Source: Verrucomicrobiaceae bacterium UBA2429
Lineage (GTDB): Bacteria; Verrucomicrobiota; Verrucomicrobiia; Verrucomicrobiales; Verrucomicrobiaceae
Assembly: GCA_002343505.1 (NCBI GenBank)
Contig: DDQZ01000013.1
Span: 1-46,130, forward strand
DNA length: 46,130 bases
Direction: 5' to 3'
The position numbers were made by a program, and so were the translations under genes. The notes under the pieces were generated by a model. The model saw only the letters and a list, made by a program, of their open reading frames with translations, was not told where the DNA came from and ran no database searches. This document shows, piece after piece, positions 34,103 through 41,688 of this stretch (the stretch's first letter is position 1; the number at the start of each line of letters is the position of its first letter).

Positions 34103-35200
34103 ATGTCCCCCGGCCAGCTTCTCCTCACCGGCGTCCCCGGACCCGAACTCGACCCCGACACCGCCGCCCGCTTCAAAAAGCTCCAGCCCGGCGGCTTCAT
34201 CCTCTTCGGGCGCAACATCAAAAGCCCCGGGCAATTGCGCAAACTCGTGGACGACCTGCGCGACCTCTCCGACATCGAGCCCTTCATCACCATTGACCAG
34301 GAAGGCGGCCGCGTCTCCCGCCTCCGCCTCATCGGCCAGGAGCCGCCCAACGCCCAGCAGCTCCGCGACAAGGGCGACCCCGCCCTCATCAAGCAGCACG
34401 GCCGCCTCACCGGCCAGCTCCTCCGCCTTTTCGGCTTCAATCTCGACCTCTGCCCCGTCCTCGACATCTCCTACGACGACTCCGCCGACAACTCACTCAA
34501 AGGCCGCTGCTGGGGCAAAGACCCGCAGCAGGTCATCACCAACGCCGGCATCTTCAACAGCGCCCTGCGCAAGGAAGGCATCCTCACCTGCGGCAAGCAC
34601 TTCCCAGGTTACGGGCCCGCCGAGTGCGACCCCCACGAATTCCTCCCCGTCATCACCAAAAGCCGCGCCGACATGGAAAAGAGCGAGTTGCTGCCTTATT
34701 CCGCCCTGCTGCCTGAGCTGGACAGCGTCATGACCTGCCACAGCAACTACACCGCCTACGACCCCGGCCGCGGACGCTGGCCCGCCAGCCTCAGCCGCAA
34801 CATCTGCACCCGCCTCCTGCGCGACCAGCTCGGGTTTGAAGGCCTGGCCATGACCGATGACCTCGACATGGGCGCCATTTTGAATGAAGTCACCTTCGAG
34901 CAGGCCATCCAGGAAGCCGTCCGCGCCGGCAACGACCTCGTCATGATCTGCCACCGCGTCGAAATGGTCGAGCAGGCCCGCCAGCACCTCGAAGGCGTCG
35001 AGCGCCCCGTCCTGCACGACGCCCTGCTCCGCATCGAGAAAACCAAAAAGCGCCTCGTCAAGCCGGATGCCTTCAGCCTCGACCGCTTTCAGCAGATCAA
35101 TAGCGGCATCTGGGACCTCCGCGTCGCCACCCTCGGCGAGGAGCGCGCTCAAATCCTCAGCGTCGAGGACGGCAAACGCTCGCCAGTGGAACTGTATTGA
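34103..35200 (+). CDS. nagZ: beta-N-acetylhexosaminidase NagZ (GH3)
   Basis: 365 residues with no signal peptide, so cytoplasmic. GH3 hallmarks: IDQEGGRVSRL (64-74), KHFPGYG (165-171), the NagZ-type catalytic Asp-His pair in CDPHEF (D176, H178), and the nucleophile segment AMTDDLDMGA (D252). The enzyme removes terminal N-acetylglucosamine from muropeptides during cell-wall recycling. The short C-terminal extension after the barrel is modest. The ATG follows directly on a small direct repeat, so ribosome-binding sequence is poor. Confidence 0.93.
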   Translation: MSPGQLLLTGVPGPELDPDTAARFKKLQPGGFILFGRNIKSPGQLRKLVDDLRDLSDIEPFITIDQEGGRVSRLRLIGQEPPNAQQLRDKGDPALIKQHGRLTGQLLRLFGFNLDLCPVLDISYDDSADNSLKGRCWGKDPQQVITNAGIFNSALRKEGILTCGKHFPGYGPAECDPHEFLPVITKSRADMEKSELLPYSALLPELDSVMTCHSNYTAYDPGRGRWPASLSRNICTRLLRDQLGFEGLAMTDDLDMGAILNEVTFEQAIQEAVRAGNDLVMICHRVEMVEQARQHLEGVERPVLHDALLRIEKTKKRLVKPDAFSLDRFQQINSGIWDLRVATLGEERAQILSVEDGKRSPVELY

Positions 35201-35254
35201 GGCATCCACGCCCGCGGCGCCGGGCTTTCCAGTGACGATGGCTGGGCGGTGGGG

Positions 35255-37045
35255 TTAGTCGCGAAGAGTGCGGGGGCGGTCGGTGTAGAAAATCATGGGC
35301 AGGGCTTTGTTTTCCTCCTTGCCGACGATGATGGCGATGAGTGGCATGGGCACTTTGAACTCGAAGTCGGGGCGGGGAGGGAACTCGCGGTCGAAGGCGA
35401 GGACGATGCCGCGGAAGACGAGGTCGGGCCATTCGCGCCAGGGGCCGCTGAAGACTTCGTGCAGGTGCCGGGCGCGGGCGCTGAGGGGGGTGACGATGAA
35501 TCCGGCGACCTTGGCGCCTGCGGCTTCGGCTTTGGCCTTCATGGCTGGGTAGTCATCGCGCCGGGCGGGGATCCAGAGGGCGGGCAGATCGGCATACCAG
35601 GCGACAAACCAGGGTGCGTCAGCGAAGACGACCTCGCCCGGCTCCAACAGGCGTTGGACGATCTGCACGCGGTCGGGCGCGTAGGGCGGCCAGTGGGGGA
35701 ACATGCGGGCGCGCAGGGTGAGGCCGAGCTTGAGCTGCGGTGGCAGGGTGACGAGCATGGGCACGGCGGTGAGGCCGATGGCGAGCGCGGCAAAGCCGAG
35801 CCGCCGCCAGAATGACGAGGCGGCATTGGCCAGGGGATAAAGCCGCGCCCAGAGCACGGCCAGCATGGCCGCGCCGAAGATGGTGAGGGCGGGGACGAGC
35901 ACAGGGATGAGGTTTTGCTCGTCCTCAAACCCGCCGGGCAGGCCGAGCAGGATGCTGCCGGTGAGGATGCCCAGGCCGGTGATGGCCAGGGCGCGGCAAA
36001 GGGAGGCGGCGGCGGGATTCCTGAACCGGTGCAGGAGGGCGGGAAAAAAGAACAGCGCCGGCAGGCTGCCGCCGAGATGGCTGAAAATGCCGCCTGCGAG
36101 CTGGAGGCTGTTCTCGGCGGCCTTGCGCAGGAGGGCGGCCATGTCCACAGGCGGGGCGGTGAGGCTGAAGGCGCGGTGCAGCAGATCAGGGTCGCCGATC
36201 AGGAGGTGGGCCTGCAAAAGGGACTTCACGCCGCCGAGCGGGTCGCCACAGCGCTGAAACATCCAGAAGCCCCAGGCACCCAGGGCCAGCAAAGGCGGCG
36301 TCACGACGAGCAGGGCGGCGGTGAAGCGCCTGGCGGGGAAGGTGAGTGCCAGGGAAAGCCCGAGCCCGAGCACCAGCCAGGCCGCCATCCAGTGGGTGAG
36401 CGCCATGAGTGCGGCCGGCAGCCCCATGCCGAGCAGTGCGGGCCAGGCGCGCGCCCCTTCGGCGGCGGCGCTGGCGGCGGCGGCATGGAGGCGGAGGCTG
36501 AGCGCGGCCATGGGCAGGAGCAGGGCGGCGGGGCTGCCGCTGACGGCCAGGTGCCAGAGCGGCTGGCAAAAAAGCAGGGCCAGAACGGAAACGGCGGCGA
36601 TTTTTTCATCGAAAAGCCGCCGGGCGGCGCCGTGCGTCCACAGCAGGGTGAGCAGGAAGGCGGTGACGCCGACGCAGGCGATGGCGCGGTCCAGCAAGTA
36701 GATGGGGCCGGTCTTCAAGGGGCGGTAGGCCTGCCACTTTTCCAGCAGTTTAAAGACGGGAGCCAGCAGCAGAGGCTGCACGGGCGGCTGGCTGAGGTCG
36801 GGCATCGCCTGCGGGGCGGCCTGCGCGCCATGCTCGATGAGCCGCGCCCAGTCCTGCGGGCGGATGACCAGGGTCTGCCAGCCGTGACCGCGCGCCAGCT
36901 CGCGCGCGATCTGCGCCTGCTCCATGCCCTGGGCGCTGCGCAGCCCCTGGAAGGTGACAAAAACATGCGTCAGCGCCATGCCCGCGGCCAGGGCGTAAAC
37001 GGCCAGCCGGAGCAGGGGCGGGCTGGCGGTGGCGGGCGGTTGCAT
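35255..37045 (-). CDS. polytopic membrane protein, glycosyltransferase-39-like
   Basis: 596 residues from the ATG at 37045 (MQPPATASPPLLRLAVYALAAGMALTHVF); the longer frame is low-complexity Arg/Ala/Pro. About ten hydrophobic segments are visible, with a first periplasmic loop containing EQAQIARELARGHGWQTLV, the position and style of the dolichyl-phosphate-mannose-protein mannosyltransferase (PMT/GT-C) family. The C-terminal 130 residues are soluble (FADAPWFVAWYADLPALWIP). Probably uses a lipid-linked sugar, but the family call is tentative. It reads toward nagZ, the two stops 54 bases apart. Confidence 0.7.
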   Translation of the reverse strand: MQPPATASPPLLRLAVYALAAGMALTHVFVTFQGLRSAQGMEQAQIARELARGHGWQTLVIRPQDWARLIEHGAQAAPQAMPDLSQPPVQPLLLAPVFKLLEKWQAYRPLKTGPIYLLDRAIACVGVTAFLLTLLWTHGAARRLFDEKIAAVSVLALLFCQPLWHLAVSGSPAALLLPMAALSLRLHAAAASAAAEGARAWPALLGMGLPAALMALTHWMAAWLVLGLGLSLALTFPARRFTAALLVVTPPLLALGAWGFWMFQRCGDPLGGVKSLLQAHLLIGDPDLLHRAFSLTAPPVDMAALLRKAAENSLQLAGGIFSHLGGSLPALFFFPALLHRFRNPAAASLCRALAITGLGILTGSILLGLPGGFEDEQNLIPVLVPALTIFGAAMLAVLWARLYPLANAASSFWRRLGFAALAIGLTAVPMLVTLPPQLKLGLTLRARMFPHWPPYAPDRVQIVQRLLEPGEVVFADAPWFVAWYADLPALWIPARRDDYPAMKAKAEAAGAKVAGFIVTPLSARARHLHEVFSGPWREWPDLVFRGIVLAFDREFPPRPDFEFKVPMPLIAIIVGKEENKALPMIFYTDRPRTLRD

Positions 37046-37213
37046 GGATGGCGCGGAGGATGCCACGCGCGCCGCGCGGGGGCAAGCGGGCAAGCTGCCT
37101 GGCGCGGTGCTTTCCCGGAATGGCGTAAGCCTGGAGCGCGGCCTTTCGGCGGAACGCGGGCAGTCCGCGCGGCGACTGGCGGACCAGCCGCCGCGCACGG
37201 GAGATCCAACGCC

Positions 37214-38581
37214 TCACTGGTAGGAGGACTCGACGCGGCGGGCCACGTCGCGGTAGCCGTAGTCGGCGTTGTAGATTTCCTTGAGGGCTTCGAGATACTG
37301 CTCCTGGCGGCCCATTTTTTCGTTCACGAGGGCCAGCTCGTAGAGGATCTCCTTTTTGGTGTTGTCCATGATGGCCAGCTCCTTGGAGGCCTCGGCGAGG
37401 GCGCTCTGGGCGAGGTCGTTCATGTTCTTGCGCTCGAAGCAGCGGCCGAGCAGGAGCATGGCCTTGATGCGGATGTTGGGGTTGCTCTTGGCCTGCTGCA
37501 GCTCGGGGATGGCCTCGGTGTGCATGCCGGCGTTGAAGTAGGCCTGGCCGAGGTCAAAGCGCACCTGCTTGTCGGTGGGGTTGCGCTCGACGCGGGCGCG
37601 GGCCTCGTTGATCGCGGTCTGGGCGCGCTCCATGCGGATCTGGGCGAGCTGGGCGCGCTTTTCCTCGATGTCCGGCGCGCCGGGGTTGGCCTCGATGTCG
37701 GCCTCCATCTGTGCGATGTGGATGTCGCGCACTTTGTCGCGGATGAGCTCGGTGCGGCGCTGGAGGGCCACGTCACCCGGGTTGAGGGTGAGGGCGTACT
37801 CGTAGAACATGAGCGCGTTGTCGGACTGGTCGAGCTCGTCGTAGAGCTGGGCCATGGCCTTGACGGTGTTGATGTTTGTCTGGTCCTGGTTGTATTCGTC
37901 AACGACGCGGGCCAGCAGGGACTCGGTCTGCTCGCGGGTGCGCCCCTGCTTGTTGAGCAGTTCGAGGATGCCGGCCTCCTCGGCGTTTTTCATGGCCTTG
38001 CGGAAGTCTCCCTCCTGGTCCCAGCCCTGGCGCAGGATGGAGCTGCGCGCGGCGGCGTCCTTCTCGCCTTTGACGGCGGTGATGTCGCGCGGGTCCACTT
38101 TGACGATGGCTCGATAGACCTCGCTGGCCTTTTCCGGCTGGTCGTGCGCCATGTAGTGCTGGGCCAGCGTGTGCATGTTCTTCGTGTTCTCCGGCTGGCC
38201 CATGCGGATGGTCTCCAGCGCGAAGGCGGCGAGGTCGGGGAACTGGACCTTCATGGCCAGGTCGTAGAGCTGCTGGTTGGCGCCGGGGTTGAACGGGTCT
38301 TTCTGGAAGACGTTCTCCTCCAGGTCGGCGATGGCCTCCCAGGGGTCTTTCTTCGTGCCTTTGAAGAGGCCGCCGCCGAAGCTGAACTTGCGCCCGCCGC
38401 CGGCCACCTCCCCCTCCGCGCGGCGCAGGGCCATGCGCCCGTCGAGGAAGCCGGGCAGCTCCTGCACCACGGGCAGGATGAGGCCGACGGCGTATTCCCA
38501 GTTTTTCTGTTCGATGGCCAGCAGGCCCTTTTTCCAGAGGTTCTGCTGCTTGGGGGTGAGTTCGTTCTCTTTGACGATCAT
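37214..38581 (-). CDS. TPR-repeat protein
   Basis: 455 residues, no signal peptide. Tetratricopeptide units are seen throughout: ANQQLYDLAMKVQFPDLAAF, MHTLAQHYMAHDQPEKASEV, MAQLYDELDQSDNALMFYEY, RFDLGQAYFNAGMHTEAIPE. A charged helical stretch (about 280-330, LIRDKVRDIHIAQMEADIEA, ERAQTAINEARARVERN) may form a coiled coil. It is likely a protein-protein scaffold. A 69-codon membrane-protein gene ends seven bases before its start, so the two form a unit, with the GT39-like gene possibly downstream of them. Confidence 0.88.
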   Translation of the reverse strand: MIVKENELTPKQQNLWKKGLLAIEQKNWEYAVGLILPVVQELPGFLDGRMALRRAEGEVAGGGRKFSFGGGLFKGTKKDPWEAIADLEENVFQKDPFNPGANQQLYDLAMKVQFPDLAAFALETIRMGQPENTKNMHTLAQHYMAHDQPEKASEVYRAIVKVDPRDITAVKGEKDAAARSSILRQGWDQEGDFRKAMKNAEEAGILELLNKQGRTREQTESLLARVVDEYNQDQTNINTVKAMAQLYDELDQSDNALMFYEYALTLNPGDVALQRRTELIRDKVRDIHIAQMEADIEANPGAPDIEEKRAQLAQIRMERAQTAINEARARVERNPTDKQVRFDLGQAYFNAGMHTEAIPELQQAKSNPNIRIKAMLLLGRCFERKNMNDLAQSALAEASKELAIMDNTKKEILYELALVNEKMGRQEQYLEALKEIYNADYGYRDVARRVESSYQ

Positions 38582-38587
38582 GCGGGT

Positions 38588-38797
38588 TTATTTGCTGGGC
38601 GTTGATTTGGGTGTCGGGGGCTCCTGCGCGGGAGCGGCGCTTTTTTCCGGGGAGACGAGCTGCATCAGAGCCTGCCACTCCTCGCGCACGCCCTGGCTGA
38701 AGCCCTTCATGGTGAATCCGTGCTCGAAGAGCACCATCCAGCAGAACGTGGCGGCCAGGAAAGCGAGGAGCCAGAGGATTTTCGAGAGCAGGCGCAT
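38588..38797 (-). CDS. 69-residue single-pass membrane protein
   Basis: Started at the ATG at 38797, from which a hydrophobic segment (LLSKILWLLAFLAATFCWMVL) begins at once; a longer reading from 38848 adds an unlikely leader. The rest is a short soluble part with a Pro/Ser/Lys-rich tail (PAQEPPTPKSTPSK). No family recognised. It ends six bases before the TPR gene, which suggests it anchors or accompanies that protein at the inner membrane. Confidence 0.65.
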   Translation of the reverse strand: MRLLSKILWLLAFLAATFCWMVLFEHGFTMKGFSQGVREEWQALMQLVSPEKSAAPAQEPPTPKSTPSK

Positions 38798-38914
38798 ATC
38801 CGGGGAAAAAACCGAAATTACAGATAAACAGCCGCGCGCGTCCAGCACGGAGTTTTTTTGTTTTGAAAAACACGCGCGCTTGCCAGGTCCGGCCCTCCCG
38901 TTTCAGATGCCGGC

Positions 38915-40099
38915 ATGACACCGCTCCACCATCTCCGCGCAGGCATCATCGGCACCGGCTTCATCGCCCCGGTCCACATTGAGGCTCTCAGGCGCCTCGG
39001 CGTACAGGTCACCGCCGTCTGCGGCTCGGAAAAAAGCGCCAAAGCCGCCGCCTCCCTCTGGGGCATCCCGCGCGTCTTCGGCGGCTACGATCACCAGGCG
39101 CTGCATCGCAGCCCGGACGTGGACGTGGTCCACATCACCTCGCCCAACAAAGCCCATGTCGAACAGAGCCTCGACGCCCTCTCCCAGGGCAGGCACGTCA
39201 TTTGTGAAAAGCCCCTCGGCATGACCTCCGCCGAGACCGCGCGCGTCGTCGAGGCCGTCAAAAAGGGCGGACGCAAAGGCCCCGTCTTCGCCGTCAACTA
39301 CGTCTGCCGCTTCTTCCCCGCCGTGCTCCAGATGCGCGCCATGGTCGCGCGCGGAGACCTCGGGCGGATCATCCACGTCCAGGGCCGCTTCTTCCAGGAC
39401 TGGCTGCTCCACGACACCGACTACAACTGGCGCTTGCTCGCCTCCGAGGGCGGCAAACTGCGCGCCGTGGGGGACATCGGCACCCACTGGATGGACGCCG
39501 TCAGCTTCGTCCTCGGCGCCAAAGCCACCCGCGTCTTCGCCCACATCGAGACCTTTCATAAGACCCGCCTGCGTCCCAGGAACGAAGTCCGGACCTTCTC
39601 CAAAACCGCCGCCGCCGCCGTGAAGCTCCAGCCCTACAAAGTGGACACCGAGGACTTTGGCAGCGTGCTGCTGAAGTTCGGCAAGGCGAAGCACGGCTAC
39701 TGCGACGGCGTCCACGCCAACGCCCTCATCTCCCAGGTCGCCGCCGGCTCGAAGTGCAGCCTCGGCCTCTCCATCCACGGCACCCTGGGCAGCGTGCAGT
39801 GGGATCTCCAGCAGCCCAATGAAATCCTCCTCGGCAGGCGCGACCAGCCCAACCAAATCCTCCAGCGCGGCACCCCCGGCTTCCTCGAGGACGTCGCCAA
39901 CTTCACCGACTACCCCGGCGGCCATCCCGAGGGTTTCAGCGACGCGCACAAGATGCACTACCGCGCCGTTTACGAGCACATCGCCAGCGGCAAAAAAACG
40001 CCCGCCCTCTTCGCCACCGCCGAGGACGGCCACCACGAGGTCAGGCTCTGCGAAGCCATCCTCCACAGCAGCCGCGCCCGCACCTGGGTGAAAGTGTGA
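38915..40099 (+). CDS. Gfo/Idh/MocA-family oxidoreductase
   Basis: 394 residues. The NAD(P)-binding motif is GIIGTGFIAPVHIEAL (10-25) and the family EKP motif is in HVICEKPLGM; the C-terminal domain shows GDIGTHWMDAVSFVLGA with the conserved Asp/His. There is no signal peptide, so it is a cytoplasmic sugar dehydrogenase or similar. Substrate unknown; relatives oxidise inositols, glucosides or amino sugars. It diverges from the membrane/TPR group and the next gene starts 15 bases after its stop. Confidence 0.93.
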   Translation: MTPLHHLRAGIIGTGFIAPVHIEALRRLGVQVTAVCGSEKSAKAAASLWGIPRVFGGYDHQALHRSPDVDVVHITSPNKAHVEQSLDALSQGRHVICEKPLGMTSAETARVVEAVKKGGRKGPVFAVNYVCRFFPAVLQMRAMVARGDLGRIIHVQGRFFQDWLLHDTDYNWRLLASEGGKLRAVGDIGTHWMDAVSFVLGAKATRVFAHIETFHKTRLRPRNEVRTFSKTAAAAVKLQPYKVDTEDFGSVLLKFGKAKHGYCDGVHANALISQVAAGSKCSLGLSIHGTLGSVQWDLQQPNEILLGRRDQPNQILQRGTPGFLEDVANFTDYPGGHPEGFSDAHKMHYRAVYEHIASGKKTPALFATAEDGHHEVRLCEAILHSSRARTWVKV

Positions 40100-40114
40100 G
40101 CCGCGCGCGCCGGT

Positions 40115-41554
40115 ATGTTTTTCACCATGCCCGGCCCCAACCTCATCCAGCAAGAAAACGCACGCCCCGGCTCCAGCGACTGGCAGCTCACCCGCGTCCG
40201 GCTCGACCAGAGCGCCGGCTTCCGCTCCCCCCTCATCGAAGGCTACGCCTCCCGCCAGTCCGTCAAAGCCGGCGACACCCTCGACATTCACGTCAGCACC
40301 CGCCCCGCCGCCCCCTTCAAGATCGAGATCTTCCGCACCGGCTACTACCAGGGCAAAGGCGCCCGCCTCATGACCGAACTCGGCCCCTTCCAGGGCAAAG
40401 AGCAGCCCGACCCCGACATGCAGCCCGGCACCCAGCTCATGGAATGCGTCTGGGAAAAAACCGCCACCCTCACCATCCCCCCAGACTGGCTCAGCGGCGT
40501 CTATCTCGGACGCCTCACCACCCTCCCCGACTCCGCCGACGAGCCTTATTGGCAAAGCTACATCGTCTTCATCGTCACCGACGACCGCCCGGCGGACATC
40601 CTTCTCCAGTGCAGCGACAACACCTGGCAGGCCTACAACCGCTGGCCCCACGCCACCTCCCTCTACATCCATCCGAAGGGAGGGCAGGGACCCTGGCCCC
40701 GCGTCAGCTTCGACCGCCCCTACGCCAAATACGCCCAGATCTATGAAAACCCCCAGTCCATCGGCAGCGGCGAATGGCTCTGCTTCGAGTTCCCCATGGC
40801 CTACTGGCTCGAGCAGCACGGCTACGATGTCACCTACTGCGGCAACAGCGACATGATCACCCCCGATCGTGGCTTGAAATGCAAAGCCTTCATCAGCATC
40901 GGCCACGACGAATACTGGGACATCCGCCAATACGAAAGCGTCGTGCTCATGCGAGACGCCGGCGTCAACCTCCTCTTCCTCTCCGGCAACAGCGTCTGCT
41001 GGGTCACCCCCTTCTCACCCAACGCCGCCGGCATCCCCCGCCGCCGCATCTTCCGCGGCGGCCCCTACGGCGGCGACTACGAATACGCCGTCCACCGCGA
41101 GCAGAACCACGGCCCCTTCCCCCACCGCGGCCCCGACGAAGGCTACCTCATGGGCGCCCGCAACGTCCGCCCCGTCAACGGCGGCGGCGACTGGACCTGC
41201 GTCAAGCCGGAGCACTGGCTCTTCGAAGGCACCGGCATGAAAGCCGGCGACGCCATCCCCGGCCTCATCGGCTGGGAATACCACGGCGACCCCCCCGCCG
41301 ACCTCCCCGGCCTCGAAGTCATCGCCGCCGGCACCGCCTGGCAGGGCGGGCGCGTGCCCCAGCAGTGGGCCGCCACCATCTACCCCGGCCCCAAAGGCAA
41401 CTACGTCTTCAACGCCGCCACCATCTGGTGGGGCCTCGGCATGAGCAAGCCGCCCGGCACCATGCCCGTCTGGAGCCACTACTCCCGCCCCCACGGCCCC
41501 GACCCCCGCGTGCAAAAGATCACCGAAAACCTGCTCAAACGGGCGCTGGGGTGA
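40115..41554 (+). CDS. N,N-dimethylformamidase large-subunit-like protein
   Basis: 479 residues (a second ATG at 40127 is possible). The sequence matches the C-terminal catalytic domain of dimethylformamidase beta subunits: KIEIFRTGYYQGKGARLM, LLQCSDNTWQAYNRWP, FEFPMAYWLEQHGYDVTYC, ISIGHDEYWDIRQYESV and LLFLSGNSVCW. No LamG-like N-terminal part and no small-subunit gene accompany it. The known enzyme hydrolyses N,N-dimethylformamide; the natural substrate here is probably another amide. No signal peptide. The close spacing to the Gfo/Idh/MocA gene suggests an operon. Confidence 0.82.
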   Translation: MFFTMPGPNLIQQENARPGSSDWQLTRVRLDQSAGFRSPLIEGYASRQSVKAGDTLDIHVSTRPAAPFKIEIFRTGYYQGKGARLMTELGPFQGKEQPDPDMQPGTQLMECVWEKTATLTIPPDWLSGVYLGRLTTLPDSADEPYWQSYIVFIVTDDRPADILLQCSDNTWQAYNRWPHATSLYIHPKGGQGPWPRVSFDRPYAKYAQIYENPQSIGSGEWLCFEFPMAYWLEQHGYDVTYCGNSDMITPDRGLKCKAFISIGHDEYWDIRQYESVVLMRDAGVNLLFLSGNSVCWVTPFSPNAAGIPRRRIFRGGPYGGDYEYAVHREQNHGPFPHRGPDEGYLMGARNVRPVNGGGDWTCVKPEHWLFEGTGMKAGDAIPGLIGWEYHGDPPADLPGLEVIAAGTAWQGGRVPQQWAATIYPGPKGNYVFNAATIWWGLGMSKPPGTMPVWSHYSRPHGPDPRVQKITENLLKRALG

Positions 41555-41688
41555 CGCGGCTTCCAGCTTTATCCATGCTCATTCCTTTAAAAAATGTGTG
41601 TCCGATGGGGGCAGTATTGATAAGAAGGGTTCGGGAGGGATCTCACTCCCCTCGTTCTTGATTCCATATTTCCACTCACCTTCTTGCA

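Noticed and set aside
31193..34399. A 1068-codon open frame on the minus strand
   Set aside because: It lies opposite the FecR-LamG, Tm-1-like and nagZ genes, which have clear families; the frame is open only because of high GC and its product is low-complexity.
35915..38605. An 896-codon open frame on the plus strand
   Set aside because: Antisense to the membrane-protein and TPR genes; Gly/Glu/Val-rich shadow sequence without domains.
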